DNA of 38,120 nucleotides from Acidimicrobiaceae bacterium (lineage in GTDB: Bacteria > Actinomycetota > Acidimicrobiia > Acidimicrobiales > RAAP-2), in the NCBI GenBank assembly GCA_003158855.1, contig PMLJ01000014.1:284695-322814 (forward strand). The letters are read 5' to 3'. The position numbers and the translations under genes were made by a program. The notes beneath the pieces were generated by a model. That model saw only the letters and a list, made by a program, of their open reading frames with translations. It had not been told where the DNA came from and made no database searches. Of the stretch, positions 10,837 through 20,025 are shown in pieces (the first letter of the stretch is position 1; every line of letters starts with the position of its first letter).

Positions 10837-11988
10837 TCAGCCTTCAAGCTGGCGCGACAAGGCCTGAACCGTTTCGATGAATTCATCGATCATGTCAAAG
10901 ACGACCTGGGCCGATGTCTTCGTCTCCTTCATCGACCCCACAATCTGTCCAACGAAGTAGTTGGCCAGCTTCTCAGCTCCCGATCCCGGCTGGTACGCGG
11001 CCCGATCGATGCGGGCGATGGCCTCGCCCACGAGGATGGGCTGAAGCGGCATGCCGAGCGGTTGAGGGGTCGAGGGGTTGTCCCACTCATCGGTCCAGGC
11101 CGATCGAAGTTGGCGGGCGGGTTTTCCGGTGCGTGAACGCGAGCGAACCGTGTCCGATGAGGTGGCGGCGAGGAACTTCTGCTTCACCACGGGATGGGTC
11201 TCCGCCTCGACGGTCGTGAGCCACACTGAGCCACACCAGACTCCCTGGGCGCCGAGCGCCATGGCGGCCGCCATCTGGCGGCCGCGACCGATTCCGCCGG
11301 CGCCGAGCACCGGCACCGGGGTGACCGCGTCCACGATCTCGGGGATCAGCACCATGGATCCAATCTCGCCCGTGTGTCCGCCAGCTTCGGCACCCTGGGC
11401 GATGATGACGTCGACGCCTGCGTTCACGTGACGCTCGGCGTGCTGGGCCTTTCCGGCGAGCGCGCCGAGGAGTCGACCCTCCTCCTTCACCCGCTCGATC
11501 ATGTGCGCCGGAGGCGGACCCAGTGCGTTGACCACCAATGCGGGCCGGTGGGCAAGAGCAATCTCCAGGAGGGGATCGGCCTGGCTCGCCGAGAACGGCG
11601 CGACCGTTCCTGCGTCGCCGCCACGCCCCAAAGCTCCTCGACCCGGTTCATCCTTCGCAAGCGGCGGCACGTCGTAGCGGCGAAGGATGTCGTCGACGTA
11701 GGCAACGTGCTCGGCGGGAATGAGGTGTCGGATGTCGTCAAGTGTGTAGCCGCCCGCGTCCGAACCGGCGTACTTGGCGGGAACGATGAGGTCGATCCCG
11801 TAGGGAAGGTCGCCCACTTCGGTTTCGATCCACGCAAGGTCGATCTCGAGCTGCTCTGGGGAGTGGGCGACTGCGCCCAAGACTCCCATGCCGCCGGCCC
11901 TCGTGACCGCGGCCACCACATCGCGACAGTGCGTAAAGGCAAGAATCGGGACGTCGATTCCAAACAGGTCGGTGATTGCTGTCTTCAT
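10837..11988 (-). CDS. Nitronate monooxygenase (2-nitropropane dioxygenase family)
   Basis: A 383-residue FMN-dependent TIM-barrel enzyme. The signature GAEAGGHTGEIGSMVLIPEIVDA, followed by PVLGAGGIGRGRQMAAAMALGAQGVWCGS, forms the phosphate/FMN-binding region. The N-terminal DLFGIDVPILAF and GGMGVLGA stretches are also typical. The enzyme oxidises nitronates (for example propionate-3-nitronate) to the corresponding carbonyl compound. The start at 11988 is chosen because GGAGG sits five bases upstream and homology begins at MKTAITDLFG; an upstream in-frame start at 12027 is rejected. It stands alone. Family members also include less defined flavin reductases, so the exact substrate is open. 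Confidence 0.85.
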   Translation of the reverse strand: MKTAITDLFGIDVPILAFTHCRDVVAAVTRAGGMGVLGAVAHSPEQLEIDLAWIETEVGDLPYGIDLIVPAKYAGSDAGGYTLDDIRHLIPAEHVAYVDDILRRYDVPPLAKDEPGRGALGRGGDAGTVAPFSASQADPLLEIALAHRPALVVNALGPPPAHMIERVKEEGRLLGALAGKAQHAERHVNAGVDVIIAQGAEAGGHTGEIGSMVLIPEIVDAVTPVPVLGAGGIGRGRQMAAAMALGAQGVWCGSVWLTTVEAETHPVVKQKFLAATSSDTVRSRSRTGKPARQLRSAWTDEWDNPSTPQPLGMPLQPILVGEAIARIDRAAYQPGSGAEKLANYFVGQIVGSMKETKTSAQVVFDMIDEFIETVQALSRQLEG

Positions 11989-12187
11989 CGCGCCTCCAAG
12001 AGCGGCCCACGAACGTGTCCGAACCAAGGCCGACTATATAACTGCTCTTCACGCCGTGGAGAATCCCTGACCGTGTCAAGGGCCGGCGAAGAGAACTCGA
12101 TGGATTTCGCTGGTCGTCGGCAGGATCCGAGGCGCGGTGCGTCCATCCGATGCGGCCGTCCAAAATCGGACTCCCCGGTCTCCCACT

Positions 12188-13237
12188 TCACGGCTTTGAC
12201 GTGATGCTCGCCTGTTCGGTCTTCGAGAGCAGTTCCACCCAGGTCTGGCCCCGGGTAAGGGCGATGACGGCACCGTAGAGGTTCTTGTAGACGACCGGCC
12301 TCAAGAGGCTCTTGCGCGACCATGTTCCTCGCTGCACCCTGCCGCCCGTGAAGATCAACACCGTTCCCGAGCCCGTCATCTGCGCGTACGAACCCTCCAC
12401 GCCGACCCCGCCCCGGTAGAGAACATTCATGACGATGACGTTCTTCGGAGAGAGCCGAACGCCGGAGGCGGTCACGTCGGGCCTGTCGAAGATCGACCGG
12501 TCCCACGACCTCGTCTTGCCGTCCCACAAGTACGACGTGGCGAAGCCCGACGCGAAGCCAACGGTGAACGCGTTCACCCGCGCACCCGTCGCCGAAGTCG
12601 AGGGTGACCGGTAGGTGAAGAGAGGCGGAGGCGGTTTCGGCTTCCCGCCCTTCGCCATCAGAAGCACGGCGTTGGCGTAGAGGTTGTGAGGGGCGTAGCG
12701 CTTGTAATCGCGGAACATCGCCGAACCCGCGGTCGATTGGTCCACGAGCTTCACGGGCGCGGTCTCGATGCTGCGAATCGCGTACTGCGCTCCCCCGGAG
12801 AAGGCGAAGATGCCGCCTATCGAATAGACGATCTCTCGGTCGGTGCGACGCACCGACCGAACCGGACCGACCTTGGTGGGTAGCTGAGAGTTGAAGATCG
12901 CGGCGAGTCGGGTGATGCCGCCCTCGACGATCTCCTCGTAGATGACGTCCGCCTGGTTGATTCCGTACTGGGGCCTGGCCTCAGGGGTGTTGTCAATCTT
13001 GATGGTGAGTGCCGAGCGGTGCTTGGTCAGTCGCCGAGGGTCGGCCAGCCCGGTCAACGGGGCCACCGGTCCTGGCTTTGCCGTTGTCGTCGTCGAAGGC
13101 GTCGAGGTGGTGGTCGATGTGGAACCATTGACTGAGGTGGTCGAGGTGGTAGTGCTCGAGTCAGCGGACGCGCCCGATGACCACGCGAAGCTCGAACCCA
13201 AACCAATGACCATCAAGAACGAAAGGAAACGTCGCAT
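12188..13237 (-). CDS. Secreted DUF3048 (YerB-like) protein
   Basis: A 349-residue exported protein. After a signal peptide (MRRFLSFLMVIGLGSSFAWS) comes a Ser/Thr-rich linker (about residues 25-55). The DUF3048 domain then begins with PLTGLADPRRLTKHRSALTIKIDN and QYGINQADVIYEEIVEGGITRLAAIF, and continues with VGPVRSVRRTDREIVYSI, all highly characteristic. The C-terminal part carries a second conserved lobe (TYLWDGKTRSWDR...VIVMNVLY). The family is widespread in Gram-positive bacteria but its biochemical role is not settled. No Shine-Dalgarno is seen; TAGGTT six bases before the ATG would fit a leaderless transcript. Confidence 0.85.
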   Translation of the reverse strand: MRRFLSFLMVIGLGSSFAWSSGASADSSTTTSTTSVNGSTSTTTSTPSTTTTAKPGPVAPLTGLADPRRLTKHRSALTIKIDNTPEARPQYGINQADVIYEEIVEGGITRLAAIFNSQLPTKVGPVRSVRRTDREIVYSIGGIFAFSGGAQYAIRSIETAPVKLVDQSTAGSAMFRDYKRYAPHNLYANAVLLMAKGGKPKPPPPLFTYRSPSTSATGARVNAFTVGFASGFATSYLWDGKTRSWDRSIFDRPDVTASGVRLSPKNVIVMNVLYRGGVGVEGSYAQMTGSGTVLIFTGGRVQRGTWSRKSLLRPVVYKNLYGAVIALTRGQTWVELLSKTEQASITSKP

Positions 13238-13380
13238 AGAGGAAACCTAGTTCCCCGCAATCCCCCATTCGGGCCACCAGCTCCGCTCGGGGTCGAACCG
13301 ACGCCCTCCTCTCTCGCTTTTCGGTGGCTCCGAGGACGCACGCGCTCGCGATGCCCCACGACGAGCGTCGAACTTTCCAG

Positions 13381-13403
13381 TTACTATCAAGTCTGATGGT
13401 TTC
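13381..13403 (+). promoter_or_regulatory. Third copy of the sulfur-gene motif
   Basis: CAAGTCTGATGGTTT lies here, between the divergent DUF3048 and GH16-like genes, about 45-65 bases before the latter's start. It matches the elements upstream of metY (TCTGATGGTTTT) and cysK (CAAGTCCGATAGATTT). Neither neighbour is an obvious sulfur gene. Confidence 0.4.
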
Positions 13404-13447
13404 TCCGCCACTGAAGTGATCACCCCGGAAGTGCATCCACATTCACT

Positions 13448-14428
13448 ATGAACCCTTCCTACGAAACCCCATCGCCACACCCCGCGCCAGTCGGTCGACG
13501 CCGACGCAACGCTGCGAACACCTTCATCTCGCTCGCCACGGTGGGCTCGGTTCTTGGTGCGTTCCTTGTGCTTTTCCCTACAAGCACGGTGGCAGCGAGC
13601 AGCTCGACCACGATCCCCGTCTTCAAGGCAGTAGCCAGTCCGCAGTACCCCGTTGGTTCGCCAGAGAGTTCCGAGCCCTCCGGCGAAGCGCCTCCCCCTG
13701 CTAACGCACTTGCGCGCTACGCCCAGAGCTACGTGAACGACTTCACCACTTCGTCACGTCCGGCCGGATGGTACGTATTCACGGGGATCCCCGGTGGTGA
13801 CCCGGGAGCCCATTTCGGAGGATCTCATGTCGTCTTCGGCGACGGGCTTCTGCGATTGAACACCTATCGCGATCCCTCGTGGCACGACAGGTGGGTCACC
13901 GGCGGCATATGCCAATGCGGACTCTCCCAAACCTACGGCGCCTACTTCGTGCGGTCTCGCGTGACCGCAGCCGGGCCCAACGAGGCCGAACTGCTGTGGC
14001 CGACGGCCGGCACTTGGCCACCCGAGATTGACTTCAACGAATCCGGTGCGATCGATTCAGGCACGTCATCCTCAATCCACAGCGGCGCCTCGAACCATAT
14101 CGACCATCGGTGGCTCAGAATCAACCTGACGGCGTGGCACACGTGGGGCGTGATCTGGAACCCCGAATCGGTGATCTACACCGTTGACGGGCAGGTGTGG
14201 TCGTCGGTCGCGGTGGCGTCGGAGATTCCGAGAAGACCCATGACCCTTGACCTCGAGCAACGGACCAAATGTTCCGTAGGCACGCAGTGCCCCACCCGTC
14301 CCGTGTCCATGCAAGTCGACTGGGTGGCCGAGTACACCGAATCGCCGCCGAATCCGGCGACGTCGGTCGCGACAACGACCACGACCACGACTTCTCCCTC
14401 AACACCTCACTTGATCGCCCACGCGTAA
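13448..14428 (+). CDS. Secreted glycoside hydrolase family 16-like protein
   Basis: A 326-residue protein with an N-terminal signal/anchor (about residues 20-50) and a Pro/Ser-rich linker. A concanavalin-like beta-sandwich domain follows, from about residue 95. The stretch LLWPTAGTWPPEIDFNESG contains the GH16 catalytic pattern E-x-D-x-x-E as Glu193-Ile-Asp195-Phe-Asn-Glu198, preceded by the usual W-P and P-E-I. WHTWGVIWNPESVIYTVDGQVW matches the conserved GH16 strand (typically W..Y.v.W.p..i.wyvDG). The tail is Thr-rich. Predicted to cleave or remodel beta-glucan-type polysaccharide outside the cell. The ribosome site is weak (GGAAG about 16 bases upstream). It starts a run of envelope-related genes. 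Confidence 0.75.
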   Translation: MNPSYETPSPHPAPVGRRRRNAANTFISLATVGSVLGAFLVLFPTSTVAASSSTTIPVFKAVASPQYPVGSPESSEPSGEAPPPANALARYAQSYVNDFTTSSRPAGWYVFTGIPGGDPGAHFGGSHVVFGDGLLRLNTYRDPSWHDRWVTGGICQCGLSQTYGAYFVRSRVTAAGPNEAELLWPTAGTWPPEIDFNESGAIDSGTSSSIHSGASNHIDHRWLRINLTAWHTWGVIWNPESVIYTVDGQVWSSVAVASEIPRRPMTLDLEQRTKCSVGTQCPTRPVSMQVDWVAEYTESPPNPATSVATTTTTTTSPSTPHLIAHA

Positions 14429-14651
14429 GAAGTCGACCGATGCCTCCGTCCCTGGAGTTATCGCCAGGCCGACGACGACTTCTCCAGGCGGTCCGGGATG
14501 TTCGCAGTTGCTTCAAGTGGCCCGCCAGCCCGTCCGTGAACGTTGAGCATCCATGCACGGCGTCGATTGCCTCTTCGACAGTTCCCGAAGCGAAGGGACT
14601 CCCAGTCGCCGGCATTGCGAAACTGGTAATTGGCTTTCGCGGACTTGGGTT

Positions 14652-15593
14652 ATGTTTCGAGCAGTGCAAGATCCTCGCCGCAAAACGACAGATATACGCG
14701 CCCCAGCTTGGCCGCTTGGCGCAGGTCGCCGACGTTGCGCCCGGCTCTTGATCTCCTGGGCGACCGTTCTCGGCGTGACGGGCGTCGCGGGAAGCACAGC
14801 GGTCGGCGCGGCTCCCGCAACGACCACAACCGTGAATACGACGATTGGGTATTCGACATCAATGACGTCGACCAGCTCCACCACGACGACTGTGGCGACG
14901 CCCCTCAAAGTGCCCAAGAGCGGCAAATTCACGATCTTGGAGATCGGTGACTCGCTCGGCACCGACCTCGGAGGCGGGCTCGCCCATCAGTTGGAGAAAT
15001 CGCCGAAGATCAGACTCATACTTGAGGGCAAGTCGTCGACGGGACTTTCGAACTCGGGCTTCTACAACTGGCCTCAGCACTTGAAGACGTTTCTCGCGCA
15101 GTATCATCCGCAGCTGACAATTCTCCTGCTTGGCGGAAACGACGAACAGGGAACACTCGTGAATGGTCGTGCCGCCGCCTTCGACACCCCGCCTTGGCGC
15201 AAGCAGTACGCGAAGAACGTCGCCGCCATGATGGACGATGCAATCAACGCCGGGAGTGCGGTGCTCTGGATCGGCCTGCCCATCATGTATCCCAACGGGT
15301 ACCGCCAGGGAATGCAGGTCATCAATTCGATCTTCGCCAAGGTAGCCAAGACGAAGCAACGAGTGACCTTCCTGCCCACGTGGAAGTTCTTCGCGAATTC
15401 GAAGGGCCAGTTTCGATTCAACGCGATGGTCGACGGCGTGCAGCAGGCCATTCGCACGTCCGACGGGATTCACCCGACCGCCGTCGGACAGAACGTCCTC
15501 GCGACCTACGTCGTGCAGGAACTGAGGATCCTCTACGGCCTCCCGGCAACGCCGGCGTTTCCCGAGATCTTCACGAGCAAGACCGCCCGCTAG
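14652..15593 (+). CDS. Secreted SGNH/GDSL hydrolase (DUF459-like)
   Basis: A 313-residue exported protein with a basic N-terminus, a hydrophobic helix (about residues 28-50) and a Thr-rich linker. The SGNH domain has block I EIGDSLGTDLG (Ser101), block III LLLGGND (about residue 160) and block V SDGIHPT (Asp271, His274), so all catalytic positions are present. Related proteins sit next to OafA-type acyltransferases and are thought to transfer or remove acyl groups on cell-wall glycans. The start is uncertain: the ATG at 14652 gives a normal signal region, while an upstream ATG at 14553 would add a non-family N-terminus. It converges on the acyltransferase gene only about 70 bases away. Confidence 0.8.
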   Translation: MFRAVQDPRRKTTDIRAPAWPLGAGRRRCARLLISWATVLGVTGVAGSTAVGAAPATTTTVNTTIGYSTSMTSTSSTTTTVATPLKVPKSGKFTILEIGDSLGTDLGGGLAHQLEKSPKIRLILEGKSSTGLSNSGFYNWPQHLKTFLAQYHPQLTILLLGGNDEQGTLVNGRAAAFDTPPWRKQYAKNVAAMMDDAINAGSAVLWIGLPIMYPNGYRQGMQVINSIFAKVAKTKQRVTFLPTWKFFANSKGQFRFNAMVDGVQQAIRTSDGIHPTAVGQNVLATYVVQELRILYGLPATPAFPEIFTSKTAR

Positions 15594-15666
15594 CGACCAG
15601 CCGATCTTCCTCGTCAGACGTTCCTTCGCTTCGCGCCCCCGAGCGCTCGACCATGTTGGCGTTGGC

Positions 15667-16854
15667 CTAGAACGAGGCGTACAGCAGCGTGACGCCCCAG
15701 GTGAGCGCCAGGCACCCCACCAGAAGCAGTCCCACGGCGTAGGGGCGCTCGTCGAGCCACTGGGATCTTCGGATCGGATTCTCGAGAAAGTGAAAAGAAA
15801 CCACCGAGCAGGCGAAAGCCCCGAGCACCTGGATCACACGAGAGAGCGGCGCCATGGGAGTCGTCGCGTACTGCTGGGGCACCATCAGCCAGAGGTAGTG
15901 CCAGAGGTAGAACGAATAGGAGACGTTGCCCACGTACTGCAAGGGTCTCCAGGACAACCACGTCGCCGGACCGCCCATCGAGGAGGCCTGTCCCGTCCAG
16001 AGAAGCACTGCGGTGGCGCCGCAGGGCCACCACGCCAAGGAACCGGGGTACACGCTCGAGCCCGAGAGCCGCAGCGCCGCCACCACGATGGCCAGGAGCG
16101 CGGCGGTCCCGACGACCGCGTTGAGCCGCGGCGTGCGCATGGCCCAGGTCCGGGGAAGAATCACGACCAGACCGCCCAGTGCCAGTTCCCAGAATCTGGT
16201 GAACGGCGAGTAGTAGGCCTCGGTCGCGTTGATCGGCGTGAGGTGCATCGACCACCACGAAGAGGCGACGATCGCGAGGAGCAACACAACGCCGAGCGCC
16301 AGGGGACGGCGCCGGGACGTGAAGAACGCCCCGGCGCCGAACACAATGAGCGGGAAGACGATGTAGAACTGCTCTTCAACCGCGAGTGACCAATAGTGGG
16401 TGACCAGTGACGGCGGCACCCCCGGAATGAAGTAGCCGCTGCCCGTTTGGATGAGGTGCCAGTTTCCCGCGAACAGCGACGCCCAACGGACATCGGTGAG
16501 CAGCGGCACGCCGACGTTGGGCCCGAGCCACCAGTACCCGGCGACAACCGTGGCGATCAGGACGACGGTAGCCGCGGGAATTATGCGGCGAATCCGTCGG
16601 GAATAGAAGGACTTCAAGTTCGCGCGCACGGTGGTCTTGGACTGTCGAACGAGGACGCCCGTGATGACGTAGCCGCTAATGACAAAGAAGACGTCCACGC
16701 CCATGTAGCCACCATCGAAAAGGGGGACGCTGGCGTGGGCCAGGACGACCAGGAGAACCGCCAGCGCGCGAAGACCCTGAATGTCCGGGCGAAAATGCGC
16801 ATCGCTCGAGTGGAGGGCGACTTCCCGCTCGGCGAAGGGAGATGGTTCGGTCAT
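15667..16854 (-). CDS. OafA/YrhL-type acyltransferase 3 membrane protein
   Basis: A 395-residue polytopic enzyme. It opens with RPDIQGLRALAVLLVVLAHASVPLFDGGYMGVDVFFVISGYVIT, the defining start of the acyltransferase 3 family, with the conserved R-x-x-A and the His in the first helix. R-R-I-R-R-I-I-P-A follows, and about ten TM helices are expected. LAVEEQFYIVFPL and SYSFYLWHY are further family signatures. It moves acyl groups (often acetyl) across the membrane onto extracellular glycans or lipids. The start at 16854 (CGGGGA upstream) is preferred to the ATG at 16890, whose GGAG abuts the codon. It lacks a fused SGNH domain, and the neighbouring SGNH protein could supply that function. Confidence 0.9.
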   Translation of the reverse strand: MTEPSPFAEREVALHSSDAHFRPDIQGLRALAVLLVVLAHASVPLFDGGYMGVDVFFVISGYVITGVLVRQSKTTVRANLKSFYSRRIRRIIPAATVVLIATVVAGYWWLGPNVGVPLLTDVRWASLFAGNWHLIQTGSGYFIPGVPPSLVTHYWSLAVEEQFYIVFPLIVFGAGAFFTSRRRPLALGVVLLLAIVASSWWSMHLTPINATEAYYSPFTRFWELALGGLVVILPRTWAMRTPRLNAVVGTAALLAIVVAALRLSGSSVYPGSLAWWPCGATAVLLWTGQASSMGGPATWLSWRPLQYVGNVSYSFYLWHYLWLMVPQQYATTPMAPLSRVIQVLGAFACSVVSFHFLENPIRRSQWLDERPYAVGLLLVGCLALTWGVTLLYASF

Positions 16855-16980
16855 GTCCCCGAACTCTAACGAAGCCACGCCGTCTTCCATCTCCGTTGGA
16901 ACACCCATTCCCTGCTCGGGGTTACCCGGAGGGTCGAAGTTAGATTGGGACCGTGCCCTCCCTTGACCTCTCCTCCAAGA

Positions 16981-18051
16981 ATGTTCACGGGTAGCGTCCG
17001 TTGGGCGGCAGTCGCACTGTGCATCGCCGCCCTGGGAGCAACCACCGTTCTCGATGCTCCGGACGCCTTTGCACGGGGCGCACGCGCGTCGTCGCCCCGC
17101 CTCCAAGCCAAGGCGTCCGCGACGACGCTTCCCGGCACCGGGTGTCGCGCGTTCCCGCTGGACAATGTCTGGAACACACCGATAGCGGAACTCCCCATCG
17201 ACGCCAACAATGCCACGTGGCTGGCTTCGATGGATTCGGCGACGACTCTGCTCCACCCCGACTACGGACCGTCGGGCAACCCGGGGAGGCCCTACGGAAT
17301 ACCCTGGACAATCGTCCCCGCGCGAACGAAGTTCACCTCCATCAGGTTCGCCTTCGCCTCGGAGAGCGACCGTCGGCCCTATCCGCTCAGCGCCGCCACT
17401 CCGATTGAAGCTGGATCCGATCGCCACGCCCTGATGGTCGACCCTTACAGATCGGCGTCGTCGCCGGCGTGCACGCTGTTCGAAACGTACGACACGAAGT
17501 ACCAGGCCAACGCGAAGTCCACGGCCGGATCCGGCGCCATCTGGCACCTGAACTCGAATGCCTTGCGACCGGCCGGATTCACCTCCGCCGACGCCGCGGG
17601 ACTTCCCATCCTTCCCGGCCTCGTCAACTTCAACGAAGTCGCCTCGGGGGCGATGGACCACGCCATCCGCTTCACTGCGCAGTGCACCCAGAAGTCCTAC
17701 CTTTGGCCCGCCCGCCACCAAGCCGGACAGTCGGACAGCAACTGTCCTCCGATGGGCGCACGCTTCCGCCTCAATTCCTCATTCTCGCTGCCCGCCTCGG
17801 CGTGCAGTTCCTTCTGCCGGACCGTGATCACGACAATGAAAACGTACGGCCTGATACTGGCTGACAACGGCAGCAACTGGTACTTCCAGGGAACCGCCGA
17901 CGCGCGCTGGACCTACAACGAAGTCGACCAGCTCAAGCAGATTCCGGCCAGCCAGTTCGTCGCCGTCGACGAGTCGTGCTTGATGGTGAGTCCCAACTCC
18001 GGCGAGGCCCTACAGCCCGGCACGAGCGCGTTTTCGCAAAGCTGCGGCTGA
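16981..18051 (+). CDS. Conserved secreted protein of unknown function
   Basis: About 356 residues from the ATG at 16981; a TTG at 16945 preceded by GGAGGG is an alternative start. There is an N-terminal signal peptide. The body carries stretches I associate with a widespread but unnamed secreted family: FPLDNVWNTPI, ADESD-like ASESDRRPYPL, GSDRHALMVDPY, GSGAIWHLNSNALRPAGFTSADAAGLPILPGLV, DHAIRFT, YLWPARH and ADNGSNWYFQG. There are about eight cysteines, which suits an oxidising extracytoplasmic space. Length is typical. Activity unknown. Divergent from the acyltransferase, it closes the envelope-related group. Confidence is high that it is a real exported protein and low for any function. Confidence 0.75.
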   Translation: MFTGSVRWAAVALCIAALGATTVLDAPDAFARGARASSPRLQAKASATTLPGTGCRAFPLDNVWNTPIAELPIDANNATWLASMDSATTLLHPDYGPSGNPGRPYGIPWTIVPARTKFTSIRFAFASESDRRPYPLSAATPIEAGSDRHALMVDPYRSASSPACTLFETYDTKYQANAKSTAGSGAIWHLNSNALRPAGFTSADAAGLPILPGLVNFNEVASGAMDHAIRFTAQCTQKSYLWPARHQAGQSDSNCPPMGARFRLNSSFSLPASACSSFCRTVITTMKTYGLILADNGSNWYFQGTADARWTYNEVDQLKQIPASQFVAVDESCLMVSPNSGEALQPGTSAFSQSCG

Positions 18052-18190
18052 GCAACGCGTCGACGGCGACGTGCAGGGCGGCGCCGACGTCCCGGTCCCG
18101 GGGACTTGGAGCACGGCCGCGAACTCGGGTGGCCCAGGTGTGTGCTCATCTGGAGACGAGACATGCGCGACCTCGGCGTCTTTCAGCCTC

Positions 18191-18898
18191 TCAGATCGAG
18201 AAGTCCTCACCTGACCACACACCCGCTGGTGAGGGCCGAACGTCACGTTGACGAGTGTGCCCTTCGACCAACGTCTCCAGCTGATCGACCCGGAGCAGCA
18301 AGGTCTGCAAGCTCGAGCCGAGGAGATCGGGCATGAACGCGGACTCGAGGTCCGGCGGGTCCTTGGCAAGGTGCGGCCGGCTGCGCGCGATGACCTGGCC
18401 GGGCACGCCAACCACCACTGAGTTGGGGGGCACCGACTTCACCACGACGGAGTTGGCACCGATGCGGCTGTCGTCACCGATCGTGATGGGGCCGAGGATC
18501 TTGGCTCCGGCACCAATGGTGACCCGATTACCGATCGTCGGATGGCGCTTCACCCGGTTGAGGCTCGTGCCTCCGAGGGTGACGCCCTGGTACAGGGTTA
18601 CGTCGTCACCTATCTGGACCGTCTCGCCGATCACGATCCCCGAGGCGTGGTCCATGAATACCCGCTCACCCAGCACGGCGGCCGGATGGATCTCGACTCC
18701 CGTGAGAAACCGCGTCAGCCCCGAGAGCACGCGCGCCAGCAACTTGTAGTTCTTCTGCCAGAGCCGGTGACTGAGGCGGTGCCCCCAGACGGCGTGCACG
18801 CCCGAGTAGCAGATCGCCACCTCGATGAGAGACTGCGCGGCGGGATCGCGCTCACGAACCGAGCGCAGATCGCTCTTCATTGCGTCGAGAGTCTTCAA
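18191..18898 (-). CDS. cysE: Serine O-acetyltransferase
   Basis: A 235-residue enzyme that acetylates serine from acetyl-CoA to give O-acetylserine, the substrate of the adjacent CysK. The N-terminal helical region ([30 protein letters not shown]) and the left-handed beta-helix hexapeptide repeats ([41 protein letters not shown]) are diagnostic, with the catalytic His in [11 protein letters not shown]. The tail after about residue 185 is longer than in minimal enzymes. The start is a TTG overlapping the cysK stop (TTGA), implying translational coupling; an ATG at 18880 would give the usual MKSDLRSV-like beginning and is an equally good alternative. Confidence 0.93.
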   Translation of the reverse strand: MKTLDAMKSDLRSVRERDPAAQSLIEVAICYSGVHAVWGHRLSHRLWQKNYKLLARVLSGLTRFLTGVEIHPAAVLGERVFMDHASGIVIGETVQIGDDVTLYQGVTLGGTSLNRVKRHPTIGNRVTIGAGAKILGPITIGDDSRIGANSVVVKSVPPNSVVVGVPGQVIARSRPHLAKDPPDLESAFMPDLLGSSLQTLLLRVDQLETLVEGHTRQRDVRPSPAGVWSGEDFSI

Positions 18899-19827
18899 TC
18901 GCTGAGGCCCTCGAAGAGCGCCGTCGAGAGGTAGCGCTCGCCGAACGAAGGAATAATCACGACGATCAACTTACCGGCGTTCTCGGGACGCGCCGCCACC
19001 TGAAGCGCCGCCCAGAGAGCGGCTCCCGAGGAGATCCCCACGAGGAGACCCTCCTCTCGCGCCGCGCGCCTGGCGAGATCGAATGCGTCCGCGTTCTCGA
19101 CCTTGATGATCTCGTCGATGATGCCGGTGTCCAGAATCGCCGGAACGAAACCCGCGCCGATGCCCTGGATCGGGTGGGGTCCCTTAGGCCCGCCCGACAG
19201 CACCGGTGACGCCGCCGGTTCGACGGCGATCATCTTGACCGACGGCTTGCGCTCTTTCAGGAGCTGGCCAATCCCGGTGATGGTCCCGCCGGTCCCGACA
19301 CCCGACACGACGAAGTCCACCGCTCCGTCGGTGTCGTTCCAGATCTCCTCGGCTGTGGTGGCGCGGTGAATCGCCGGATTGGCCGGATTCTCAAACTGCT
19401 GGGGAATGAAGTACCGCGAATCACTCTTGGCGAGTTCTTGCGCCTTGGCAATTGCCCCGCCCATACCATCGGGTCCGGGAGTGAGGATGAGTTCAGCGCC
19501 GTAGCCCCGAAGCAACGCCCTTCGCTCCTTGCTCATGGTCTCAGGCATCGTGAACGCGCACTTGTAACCGCGAGCCGCGCACACCATCGCGAGCGCGATT
19601 CCGGTGTTTCCGCTGGTGGGCTCGAGGATGATCGTGTCAGGCCCGATCAAGCCCGCCTTCTCGGCGGCGTCAATCATCGCCACGCCGATGCGATCCTTCA
19701 CGCTGTGGGCCGGGTTGAAGTACTCGAGCTTCGCGACCACTTGGGCCGGAGCGTCGCCGGCAAGTCGACGAATCCGCACGAGCGGCGTGTTCCCGATGAG
19801 TTGAGTAATGTCGTCCGCAATCTTCAT
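18895..19827 (-). CDS. cysK: Cysteine synthase (O-acetylserine sulfhydrylase)
   Basis: A 310-residue PLP enzyme making cysteine from O-acetylserine and sulfide. Seen are IGNTPLVRI (residues 11-19), the PLP lysine Lys44 in [11 protein letters not shown], the substrate loop TSGNTG (71-76), the phosphate-binding [10 protein letters not shown] (near 177-186) and GISSGAA near the C-terminus. The start at 19827 is where homology begins; GAAAGGTG lies upstream. It is the first gene of a cysK-cysE operon with overlapping stop and start. A motif shared with metY lies just upstream. Confidence 0.96.
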   Translation of the reverse strand: MKIADDITQLIGNTPLVRIRRLAGDAPAQVVAKLEYFNPAHSVKDRIGVAMIDAAEKAGLIGPDTIILEPTSGNTGIALAMVCAARGYKCAFTMPETMSKERRALLRGYGAELILTPGPDGMGGAIAKAQELAKSDSRYFIPQQFENPANPAIHRATTAEEIWNDTDGAVDFVVSGVGTGGTITGIGQLLKERKPSVKMIAVEPAASPVLSGGPKGPHPIQGIGAGFVPAILDTGIIDEIIKVENADAFDLARRAAREEGLLVGISSGAALWAALQVAARPENAGKLIVVIIPSFGERYLSTALFEGLSD

Positions 19828-19877
19828 GGCCGCCACACCTTTCTGGAGTCTCGCCGCACGTCGCATCCGGACTCCGA

Positions 19878-19905
19878 ACAAAATCTATCGGACTTGTAGA
19901 GTTAT
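19878..19905 (-). promoter_or_regulatory. Sulfur-gene motif upstream of cysKE
   Basis: Reading toward cysK, CAAGTCCGATAGATTTTG lies about 55-75 bases before the start codon. It resembles the metY-upstream element (14 of 20 aligned positions, most differences transitions). The core shape ATC-x-GA-x-TT resembles operators of Rrf2-family regulators (the CymR/IscR group), which control cysteine and iron-sulfur genes, but that link is inference. Confidence 0.5.
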
Positions 19906-20025
19906 GTGGCAATCGATGCGTCGGCCGCCGAAGAGGGGGGCCAGCCCTTTACGACCGCTACGGTTCGGGCAGGATTCGGGTACGTGGGTGCGTGACGCGA
20001 AGGACGACGATCAGGCGGAGGACCA

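Noticed and set aside
16855-17721. N-terminal extension of the acyltransferase frame back to 17721.
   Set aside because: It lies antisense to the secreted-protein gene and is not family-like; the family start is at 16854.
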